Assembly: GCF_004798865.1 (NCBI RefSeq)
Contig: NW_025335468.1
Coordinates: forward strand, 2,925,832-2,989,831
Origin: Varanus komodoensis
Lineage: Eukaryota; Chordata; Lepidosauria; Squamata; Varanidae
Reading direction: 5' to 3'
DNA length: 64,000 nt
The notes beneath the pieces were generated by a model, which saw nothing but the letters and a program-made list of their open reading frames with translations, was not told where the DNA came from and did no database searches. Shown here piece after piece: positions 33,088-45,000 of the stretch (the stretch's first letter is position 1; each line of letters starts with the position of its first letter). A program made the position numbers and the translations under genes.

Positions 33088-36000
33088 GTACCGCTCGGCC
33101 ACTTCTCCGGCGCGGGTCCCGCGGACGGGCTGGCTCCACAGCGAGCACGCGGGGAGCGGCGCTTTTGCCCCAGGCTCCGCTCTGCCGTCCGCTCTCCCGG
33201 GGGGACGGGCTGCGCCTGCCCACGCCGCCTCCACGTGCGGGACGGGACGGGGCGCGCCTCGCCGGTCCTTTCCTCGCCCCGCCGCGAGGTAGCCGCCCGT
33301 CCCAGCCGGGCGGCAGCTCCCCTTCGCTCGCTCAAACTTCCCAACGTCTTCTCAGGGGCGCGGCGCGGCGCCCCCCAAACTCCAGTGCCGGCGCTGCCCG
33401 GCCGTGCTGGGGGCATTTGTGCCGATTCAGGGCAGCGCGCAGGCCGGTCCGCGTGGCCGAGAGCCGCGCTCCCTGTGGATGTGCAGGCGGGCAGCCTTCT
33501 CCGTCTTGGGTACTAGCAGCGCTCCTCTGGTATTTGTCCAGGGAAGAGAAGCGCTTATCGGCCGGGATGGGCAGGCGCGAGGCTTGTCAGGTCTTTTTCT
33601 TAGCGCCCCCGCTCGGCTGGGCGCCCAACGCAAACAGCAGGTTCGCGCCTCGAATTTGTTTGGAGGACCTGAACTGGACCGAGCTTACGCTCGCTTTCAC
33701 TCGCAAATCTACCCCCGGTCACTCCAAGGCTTCTTTGCTTTTCCCACGCAATTTTCTTTACATTTCCCACATCAGTCTGTAACAGGGAGGCGAAACCCCT
33801 TTCCCGTCTCCTGATCGAGGCTATCGCCCTCTGCTCTTGCACTCTGCCGACCCGGCTGCTGTGGGAAACACGGGTGTGCTCCTAAGGAATATCCTTGAGG
33901 TAGGAATTTGTTATGTATTGAAGGGGTGAGCTGCTTTCAGTTTCTTGTAGTCTGTTATGTTTTTTTTTAAACTGGACCCCCACACTGGTAACATTTGTTA
34001 ATTCTACAAAGCCCTGTAGCATATCCAGGATCTCTTTAACACATTGGCAAGTGATCCCGAGGATACACTTGCTCAGGAGCACAAGAATGGTCAGCCTGAG
34101 GCTGGTGACCTCTTTGGCCAGCAGGCTGCCCCAGAATTCCAGCAAGGAGGAGGTCAACAGGACAAGGTGGCCCATCGGAAATTGGCTGCTAGCAATCTGC
34201 AGAGTACCTCAGCTTGTGCGTTCCTTCTTAATTCCGCTCTTCCTCCAAGGTGCTCAGGGCAGCATCCATTGGGTCTTCCTAAATCTTCCTTTCTCTTCCT
34301 AAAAGCTTGTCTGGTAGCATGGCCCCAGGCTGCTCAGTGAGTTGCATGGGTGAGGCAAAGATTTGAACCCAGGGCAACCTGGGACACTCTTATCTGTTTG
34401 CCATGCTCATTCTTGTTTTATGTGCACAGTATGCTGGGGGGCATCCTCCGGAGCTTGATGACCAGATTTTAAGCTGGTCTTTCTTTACCTGCAGCCAGCA
34501 GTGCTCTCTCCACTAACTTGATATGACTGTCCTCAGTCTTCTTGCCCCTTTTATCAGTATCAAAAATCTTGCAGAGCATGTATGGAAAGAGAGAAAGGAA
34601 TCTTCTTGCAGACACTCATGTTTCTTAAATCTGGAAAGATATATAAAGCAGGGGTTTACAATAACCTCTCACCCCAGCATAATACCGTATTTTTCGCTCT
34701 ATAAGACGCACCTAGGTTTTAGAGGAGGGATCCATGGAAAGCTTCCTGATAATCACAGGCAGATTCCCCATCACATCCCCATGGGCTTCATTAAAAGATG
34801 GGTTGCCATTTGAAAACACACACCGACCTGTGATAAACAGCTCTCACCTGCGCCAGAGGAGGGGGGCAGAGCAGGGCGCGCCGAGCGCGTGCCGGCCAGG
34901 TGTGGTGCAGCCAGGCCGGCAGCGTGCTGACAGTGGTCTTCCGGGCGGCAGCAGGTCTTCCCAGGCAGTGGGGGTGAGCAGTCCGTCTCTCCGTGCGGCT
35001 GGCGGGTTAAAGCCTGCGGCTCCTCCTCCGCACCACTTCCCCTGAGTGGCACAGCTCTCACCTGCACCGGGGGGCGGGGGCAGAGCAGCGCGTGCCGAGT
35101 GGGTGCCAGCCAGGTGGTGCCACGTGGTGCAGGCAGGCCGGCAGCGTCCCGGGCGTCGGGCACACACACATTCGCTCTATAAGACGCACAGACATTTCTC
35201 CTCACTTTTGAGGGGGGAAAAGTGTGTCTTATAGAGCAAAAAATACGGTACCTCTTTGCATTTCCAAAGCAGCTTTGCCACCCACAGGATCATATTTTAT
35301 TTATTTATTATTTATTTATTAAAACATTTCTATGCCGCTCCATTCGCCGAAGCCTCAGGGCGGCTCACAATATGAAGTAAAATACAAAAATAACAATATA
35401 AAGATAACAATATAAAATAAATAACAATATAAAATAAGTCGCCCTGGTGCAGGCTAAAAAGAAAATGAACAGTGCCGCCTCCCACACCGCACCTTTCATT
35501 CTGATACAAGGGTTGGCTTTGATAGGAACTGATAGATTAAACCTACATATTTAAAGATGTAGTGAACACCTTATGTAGCTGGGCTGCAAGTCTGGCTACA
35601 AACTCTTAGCTCCCTCTGCTCTGCCTTCTCTGTCTCTGAAGGGTGGACAACTTAGATATTTGGGAGGACAACTCCCATGAACATTGAACATTGCCTTTGC
35701 TGGCTGGGACTACTGGTTGTTGTAGTCTAAAATATTTGGAGGGCACTCAATCACCTACCCCTTGCATAAACTTAGTGTTCCTCTCCCTTATTTAATTACA
35801 TGCTCCGATTTGAATCCGCCCTTGTCTTCCAAGGAGCTCAGGGCCACATGTCTTCTTTTTACCTTCACAGCAACCTTATCAGTTATACTCAAAACCTCTG
35901 CTCCTTGTAGTATACTCAGAATAATTTGGCCAAACTCACAGCATCAGCCTGCTCAGAAGAGACTTGACATCTTGCCTTAGAAGGTTTGTGGCTATCATTT

Positions 36001-39000
36001 TTTCTCAGAAAAACACAAAGGAACAAGTATCAAGAGCATTCCAGGTTGATACATGGCATGGAGTACTGTTCACATGGGATCAAGATCCTTCTCTATCATC
36101 AGTATATGTTTGGGTTGATTGGTTTCTTCCCACCTTCCTCAGCCTGGTGCCCTTCTAAATGTGTTGAACTATGCTCACCAAACCCAGCTAGTATGGCCAT
36201 TGGCTGTGCTAGTTGGGGATGATGGATGCCATAATCCAACAGATGTGGAGGATGCTAGGTTGGGGAAGGCTGCTTCCCATTCAGAGCATTGGTAGTAGAA
36301 AGGGGCAATGTTTAGCCCTCCTAGAAAGTCATTGTTTTAAGACCAGCATATCCTGTTTGTAAGTAAACAAACACCCTGTTTTTTCATGCTGTTTTCAAAG
36401 CAGAATTTCCTCAAGCACTATCAACCACTCCCTAGTCCTCTCTTACTAGGCATTTGTCTCAGGTGAGTGGAGTTTGGCTAGCATAAGCAGGGTGAGGACA
36501 CAAATTGAAGACACATTCCAGAGAGGATCTTCACCTAAGGCATCAGCATTTACTATTTGAATCAGTTGAGAGAGGTTTGCGTTTTTTTTTCAGAGACAGA
36601 TAGTCTCCCCTCCCTTGCTGTATGTATAGAGCTTATCAAAAGACCTAATCCTAAAAACAACAGCACATATTTCTCCTGATGAATTGCATTTCTCTTCATT
36701 CAGAGGGTGCAGAGGAGGACTCTGCTTCTGTTGTACTTCCTTTTCCTTGCCAAAGGTTCTCTAAGCATTTTTTGTGATTGTTACATGACATTCAAATCAA
36801 ATTGTCTCTTAGTGAAGTGATCTTTTTCCAGGGTCCTTGCTGTTTCTTGCATGCATTCTGGCCCTGTGAACTTCCTGCATGTTGTGGAAAGGTTCCCACG
36901 TTCTTCTTTTTGCTCTTCACTCACACTGGGGCCACCCTGACCCACACTATGATTGACAGGCTGAATTCTATTTTAGAGAACCTCCCAGGGGATTCATGCC
37001 AGGGTGGGAATGTCCAAAAATGCCATCATATTTTAGCATAAAGCAAATAACAAAGCCTTAGGAGAAGAAAGCACCAAATGATTGTGGTCAGAGGAATGGA
37101 GCTAGAGGAAGGGAGGATGGTCCACTGGGGATTCTCCAGAGGTCTCTGGGAAGAGCAGATTTGGGTCCTAAGCTGGAAGTTCTGCTGCCCTGATCCAAGC
37201 CTGTTTGCCTGCATAATTTTCAGGCTTTGCTGTTGCTTTCACAGTTAGGGCCTGTGAATAGGGCACACTGGCTGTGAAGATCTGATCTTGCCCACTAAGG
37301 AGACCTTCACCAACCCACTGACATACAGTTGTTTGGGAGTAGAACTGCAAAAATTCCTGACCATTGATCATGCTGGCTGGGACAGATGGAAGTCCAAAAC
37401 ATCTGGAAGGCACCAGGTTGGTGAAGGTTGCACTAAGGCCTTCATCTGACAGCACATGGGATTAAAGATATCCCTGATTGTTTCTCATCCATGGCTCAGC
37501 TTTAAGGAGACCAGGCCACTCTCTTGCAGTGTGGCCTGAACTTTCTCTTGCTTTTGATTCTGCTTATTCCTTTTCTAGCAGCTCACCTATTCCAGGAGTG
37601 TATCTTCCATCTCCTAGATGGAAGATAAGGGTCCTCTTTCTCAGCTTGTGTCATATTCCGTAGTCTAAGCTACCAGGATTTCGATTTTTTATTTTATTTT
37701 TCAATTTATACCTGCCTTTTTCCTACAAAGGGGTCAAGGCAGCTTACATCTCCTCCTCCATCTTATCCCCACAACAACAACCCTGTGAGGTAGGTTGGGC
37801 TGAGAGTCTGTGACTGGCCCAAAGTCACCCAGTTGGCTCCATGGCTGAGCGGGGACTAGAACCCAGATCGTCTGAGTCCCAGTCCCCTGCTCTTCACCAC
37901 TACACCACACTGGCTCTCGATAGGAGCATGTGTTGTTTTTACAGAGCATAGTTCTTTGTCTGAAGGGCTGTAGCTCAGTGGAAGGGCACATGGGCCCATG
38001 TTTTGCATGCAAAAGGTCTCAGGTTCAGTTCTTGGCATCTCTAGGTAGAGATCTGGCCTGACACCTGGGAAAGCCATAGCTGCTCATGACTGTTGACAAC
38101 ACTGGACTTAACAGACTGAGGGGTCTGACTTGGTATAAGGCAGCTTCCTGTATTCCTGAGGGTAGCCAGAGGTCACAGACCTCAGTTTTGAGGTATCCTC
38201 TCTTTGAAGTGTTGTCAAGTCCCAAGACTGACTTAAAGATAAAGTGCCAGAGGAAGGGAGAGGATGGTTAGCACCTGGACAGCAGACTGAGTAAGCGCAC
38301 AGACAACCTGGCCGCAATCTTGAAACGTACTTCATTTCTGTTTGTTATTATCATTGTTTCTCATATAAGCAAATGCACATTTTATTCAAACAGTCCTCTG
38401 TGGATGATGCATCAATAAGCCCTCTTCCCAGCTTCTCATCCAGATCATGGGTTTCCTTAGACTGCCTGCCTTCCCAAACTCTGGATGCACTGCTGTGAGC
38501 CTTCTAGGCCTGCCCTAAGTCCTTACAGCTGCTGCTGAGAATGTAGCTTTCACCAGCTGATGTGCATTCTTTCAAGAATGAAGTAATTTCGGTTAAAATG
38601 GCAAAGCATCTTGTGCCATGAACAAATGGATTACAGCATAGTAAACACATGCAATTGTTCAACTTTAAGGGAGCCTCCCCCAACCTGGCAGCCTCAAGAT
38701 GGGTTAAAGTACAACTCCCATAATCCCCTAGGGAGCTAGATAGGAGCAAACAGACTCTTCTCAGAAAGCAGCGGATCTGCCCCCTTCCATCTCCTTTACC
38801 TTTCCATACACGTAAGTTCATCACTTGGGTGTCAGGTGGTAATTTGTGTTTGTGAATGATCTATCACAGATGTAATGCTGCAGATCAACTTTTTATGTAA
38901 TATCTCATCACTCCAGACTGGTACAAGAAATCATCTGATGGAGTCTGTCATAGACCAAATCACTTGTACTGTGATCAACCCACTTCACTTCTCGGTGCTT

Positions 39001-42000
39001 GCTTCCTGTTGTTTATCTACTGTCTTTGGGCTTTCTTTGCATATTGTACTCACAGGGTATAATATTTCATAGAAAATGGAACACCTGGGAATATGAAAGA
39101 GTGGATCCTATTGAAGTTCCCAGATTTTCATGATGAAAATCATTTTGTCCTGATTAGGTACTAGCTTTTCCCCCTTTCTGCTGGAAATTCATACTTATTT
39201 CTGTGCAAATTTGGTCTATGTACATTTTTCAAATAAATATATTTTGTCTGAATGCACTCAATAACACAAATCTGTTTGTGTGCATTTTACAAATGTACAA
39301 TTTTCTTTGCTTGTTTTCCAAATATGGACATGATGGCAAATACATTTTATTTCATTAAATATATCACAAACTCAGAAATGTATGGATTTCTGACCACAAA
39401 CTGCATTTTGTTCTTGGTTCAGTTCCAAAAGATTGGGTAAATTCACTAACTCCCCCCCCCCCCCCCCAAAAAACACCCTTTAACAGAACTATTTGTATCC
39501 ATCCTTTCCTGGGAATCATAGAATAGTAGAATTGGAAGGCCATTGGGTCCATCATCCTGCTATTGCAGGACACTAAATTACACCATCTCATCCAGATGCT
39601 TTTTGAATGTCTCTGCCAAGGGGCACCCCACAACTTCTCCAGGTAATAGCTTCCATGGTTGTACTGCTTTGACAGGGAGGAAATTCTTCCTGGTGTCTAG
39701 TCTAAATCTGGTTTCTTTTAAGCCAATTATTCCATGTCCCGCATTCTGGAATGAACAACAAGAGATCTTGTCCTTCCTCTTTGTGACAGCCTTTTAGGTA
39801 CAAGTAGAGTGCTATCATATCTCCCCTCCCCTATTTGAGGCTGAACATGCCTAGTTCTCTCAATCTTCCCTCACAGGACTTTATCCCCTGCCCCTGAACT
39901 ATCCCTGTTGCCCTCTTCTATACCCCTTCTAGCTTTTCATATCTTTTAAAAACTTAGGTGCCCAGAACTGGACATAGTACTGCTAGTGAGGTCTGACTAA
40001 TTAAATAAATTTAAATTTAATTTAATTAAAATATTTCTACCCTGTCCTTTGTGAAGCCTCAGGACGGCTTACAAAATAATATTATAAAATACAATTAAAA
40101 CATTTAATAATAACATTCAATAATGACAACTCAAGGCATTCAGTAATAACTCAGAAATAACAATGATAACAATTCAAAACTAAAGAGGAAAAGGGAAAAA
40201 AAGGAAAAAAGAAAATGCAACTATATAAAATTAATTCATTAAAATTATTAATTTAATTATTAGAATGGGGTAAATAAAAAGGTCTTTACTTGGTGTTGGA
40301 AAGAATAAAGAGTCGGTACCAGGTGAAGCTCTCTGGGGAGCATGTTCCGTAGTCTGGGTGCCACCACAGAGAAGGCACTTCTCTGAGTAGATACCCTCCA
40401 TACCTCCTTCAAAGAGGGCTCCTGGAGCAAGGCTTCCCCTGCCAATCTTAAGGGGCATGAGGGCATGTAGGGAAGGAAATGTTCCTTCACAAATCCTGGT
40501 CCCAAGCCATTTGTGATGAATATAGGGGAATTAGTACTTCAAGTGTTTTGGAAGTGATACTTCGGTTAATGCAGCCCAAAATAGTGTTTTCCCTTTCTGC
40601 AGCTGCTTCACATTGTTGGCTCATATTTAGCTTGTGATCTACAACAACCCCAATAATCTTCTAATTTGCAATATTGTTGAGCCAAGTATTCCCCATTTTG
40701 TAGAGATTTATCTGGTTTCTTTTTCTTAAGTGGAGGACTTGGCATTTGTCCCAATGGAATTTAATTCTGTTGTTCTCTGCCCAGAGTTCTAAACTATCGA
40801 GATCACCCTATGTCTTATCTTTGTCTTCCCATGTATTAGCTATTCCATCTAGCTTTGTATTGTCTGCAAATTTAATTATCTTTCCTTGTACTTCCTCATC
40901 GAAATCATTTATTAAAAAGTTAAAGAGTGCAGTTGTCACCTCTGTTTGAGAATGTGCCATTGATGAGCACTCTGAGTTCGATTTTGCAGCCAATTGTGGA
41001 TCCACCTAATAATTGCACTATTTAGATCACTTTTTGCTAGCTTGATAACCAGGATTGTCTTGGGCACTTTGTCAAAGACTTTGCTAAAGTCTGGATAGAT
41101 TATGTCCACAGCATTCTCACAGTTCATTTGGGAGGTTACCCAGTCAAAAAATGAAATATTCAACAGTGGTCACACTCTAACATCTATTTTTCCTATTATG
41201 CTACCCTTAGAATTGGGAAATTACTATGATGTTAGATAGGTAAAGAGTCCTTGAGCCTAACACTATCTTCCTTAAAAAAATAATTGAATTCCCATTTATG
41301 TCTGTTCTGAATCACTAAAAGCAAATTTTTCTTACCCTAACATTGAGGAAGTGAGACATAAATCTTGTAAAAGCTGTTGTAGGTGTGTCATTAAAGTCCT
41401 CCAGGCATTGCTGATATAAGTTGAAAATTACGGGCTTGAATGTTCACAGAGGGTATTGAGACCTAGTCTAGGTGGCTGTAGGCAAGCCACTCCTCAGCCA
41501 AAGCTCCTCCATCTGTGACACGAGGGCGAGAATGCTGACCTCTGCCATGTAGCTCTCTTCCCCAACCTGGAGAACTCCAGATCTATCACATCTGCAATTC
41601 CACGTATGCTAGGTCATACTTGGAATTGCAGTCCAATATATCTAAAAGGCACCAGATTGGGGAAGGGTTGTTATTTGATGTACATGTGAAGTGACTATTT
41701 AAATGAATGTATGAGTAGTCTGAAATTTGCTTCATGAACTCCAGGTTAATGAGAAGTTTAAAAAGTGAAGTTTAACGTACATGTTGTTGGGAATGATCTG
41801 TCAAGAGAGGCTCATGCTGGCAGTAGACTGACCCAAACCTGGGGAAAGACAGGGCCAGAGCTGAATCCACCCTCTCTTTCTGCCTCTCCCCACTTTCCCC
41901 CCTTCTCTCTGCCCACCCCATGAGCTGTCAAGGGAAGAACAGATTGCCTGCACAAAGTTTTGAAGTTAGTCCAAGGGCTGTATGTTACCAACCTCTGCTC

Positions 42001-45000
42001 TGGAGATGAGTAGCTAATGATAAGTAATCCAAATCAGTATGTGAAATTCAGATTGGCACCACACGAGCACGTGCGCATGTGTGTGTTTGCATGGAGAGGC
42101 TGTAGTTCATGAGGCTCCCACTTTGAATAGGCAGCCCCCACCCATGGGGTGTTGTGTGGGGTGAACTGATGCGTGTGGGTCATGCAAAGGTTAAACAACC
42201 CTCACTGGGTTTGCATCATATGACAAACCCTGAGTGGGAGTTGCATTTGCAAGAGGGTGCCCGCCAGTGCCATGGCTTGCTGCAGGTTAACTATCCACTA
42301 TGAGCCATGGTGTGTTGTCTGAACCCAGCCACAGGCTTTCTGGCTTTACTGCCCCCTTGGTTTCCTGGTATCCAGTCTGCCTCCAAATCTCTGCTAATAG
42401 TCCCATGTAAAGATTCGGCTAGCCAGACTGACCTTTGACTTCCTCATAGAAACAGCACAGTTTGACAGCATTTTATTGTTGACAGCCTGAATGGCTGCAA
42501 TGGTTTGCGATAATCAGTGGGAAAGTGGCAGGGAAGATAGGCATCAGGCAATTGAGTTGAGTAGATGAGTTTGTTGATAAAACTGGAGAAATGTGCTGAA
42601 AATACAACCAGCTTTTAAGTATTCAGTTTCAAAGAATGCTCCTTCCCCATTAATTTTGCTTATCCCAGAAAGGAGGCTGCCTTTACAAGCTGCTGCAGGG
42701 CTGATGCGGTTTCTTTAATCGCAGTCAACGTGGGGGTTGTGTTTGGGCTGAAGGCGCCTTAAGAAAATAGTCTGTCTCTCCATGGAGTAAGTTTAATTCT
42801 GTAGTTAGCAGGCTACCTTTCCGGCGCAAGTGAAAAAGTGACACTTTTGTTTGCAGTATTTGAAGACAAGTTGAACAGTTTTATCCAAAGGCCTGTACAC
42901 CTTCACATTTACGTTGATGCCCATACTTACTTAAATTTAGGAAGAAGGCCTGTTTCAAAATGTGAAAGATCAGGCATTTCATCTTAAACCCTTTTTATTT
43001 TCCCACTATTTTAATTGTTAATTGTCTTAATTTGTGGTTTTTATATTTATTATTGGATGCTGTGCTACTTTTATCTTTTTATCTTACTCTACTGGTATTG
43101 TTGTAAACTGTTCGAGACATCAGTGATGGGAAGGTATATAAAGTTTTAAATAAACAAATAAAAGGTGACTCAAACGCAGTAGCAAAATGCTGTGTGTACC
43201 ACGAAGGGAGGCAATCCAAGCCACCAATATCGTCCTTCTGTAGTTTTTACTAAGCTTTGTTTCTTTCCCATCACAACATATTCCTGCTCTGAAGCCTGTT
43301 TCTTCAGGAGCTGCAATTGCTGGCGTGGAGGATGCGTTTCACAGTCAGAGAATTCGACAGGATCAAGGCAGACAGGCCACCGCTCTCAGTTGGTCCCTGA
43401 AATGTGGCACCTATGGGAGGTTCTAATGCTGGCAGGTTGACTGTGATCATGTCCATGTGGGAACAGCCCAGGTGCTCAGGCATCCACCCCCACCCCCAGC
43501 TGCTTCCTTGCACATTTGGGCTGAGTCTGACAATTAAAAGCTCCTTGCGTAATAATAAGTGGGATCTGGCAAAAAGTAAACGCAAAGCAGAGTAACAGAT
43601 GGGGATTGAAATAGCTGATATGGTCACACTAATTGGATTTCACATAGCAGATAGTGGGGTGACTTACTGCAGTCAAGGGAGAAATGTCAAAAAGAAGTTT
43701 GAGAATCAGTAGAAAATCCCAAGGAAATAAGGTGGTGTGGGCCTGTTGTTATCTGGATGTTTTAATCAGTCAGTTGCAATGATGTAAACAGATATCAGTA
43801 CAAACCATAGGCCTCTTTGTAGCACACTCTTCCCTGACTTTGCATTCTCCAGATACATTGCACTATGACTCCTGTCCTTCAACATGGTCGAAGGATGGTG
43901 GGAGTTGTGTCTCAACATATGCAGAGGGAGCTAGGTTGGAAGTCTGATCTAGCTACATAGCAGGTGACCTGGCCACATCTCCAAGCTGCCATGGCAGTGG
44001 AGATGTGGCCAGTTAATCTTACGATTCTAGTCCTCTCTGGACAACACCATGTCTTCAGAGACCCTCTGGAGCGTGCGAGCAGGATTCTGCCCACCCTAAA
44101 CTCCACAGCTTCAGTGGGAGCTTTGAGCACAGATCGTGTGGGTACAAGTCTATGCATGTAAGGCTCTGTACCAGCCTTTCCCAACCTGGCGCACTCCAGA
44201 TGTGTTGGGTTACAACTCCCAACATTCCCAGGTTGCTCTGTAGAATCAGTGTCAGGAAGGCCCAGGGGTATGAGCTCAAGGGTTAACAGAGCTGGCCAGC
44301 TTTTCATTTGATTTGCTTCTGGGGCTTAACAAAGGGAGGAAGTGAGTTCCATTCCAAGGACAACTGGCCAGGCTTAATTGCTTTAACCTTTCGGTGCTTG
44401 AATGCCTGTAGCTGGAATGGAGCCCAGGTTGAAGATGCTATGGGAAATGTTGGTTCATCCTAGGACTGGCTGCTGGATGTCACCCTATTACTAGGCGAGG
44501 AGGTTAAAATCAGAGCACCCAATATGGTCTTTAGTCTCCTTCTGGACAGGAAAGTGGCCGGAGGTGTTTTCCCATCTGACTTAGCTGAACTTCAGTGGTT
44601 GGGAGACCCTTTAGCAAGGTTATGCGGAGCAGGGTTCAGGTTTGTTCTTTTCTGTCAGGGTGATGTGCTGAAGAGTCTGCCGCCTCTTTGGAACTGGGGC
44701 TGCAGTTTGCTCTGATGTTTCCTCATTGTGTTCTTATGCTACTCCATCATCTCTCCTTTCCCTTTTAACTACTTTTTTACCATATTGTTTTGGGTGAATT
44801 TTGTACTAAATCCAGTGCCCAGACTGAGGGGCAGAGTACAGGAGGGAATTGGAAATCAGACCTCTGGCAGGGTGGCAGCTGGATATTTCCCAGCCATCCT
44901 TCACAATCAGGAACCTTGGAGATTGGCTCTGTTATGCCTGACTTCAGCTGCTCTCATGGAGGCTGGGGTGCCACCAGGGGACTGCCCCCACTTCATTCCA

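Larger units (their letters stand above)
32570..33640 (+). promoter_or_regulatory. CpG island over the first exon of the RERG-like gene
   Basis: CpG density and GC content rise abruptly here compared with the AT-richer flanks. The island spans the start codon at 32991 and runs into intron 1. No TATA box is evident, but GGGCGG/CCCGCC boxes are frequent. It most likely holds the transcription start of the small-GTPase gene, though the exact start cannot be placed from sequence. Confidence 0.8.

Noticed and set aside
32433-33782. 449-codon plus-strand and 283-codon minus-strand open frames over the CpG island
   Set aside because: GC-rich sequence lacks stop codons by composition. Four overlapping frames are open at once. 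Only the 32 codons from 32991 to the donor at 33087 have family support, and the plus-strand frame simply reads through that donor.
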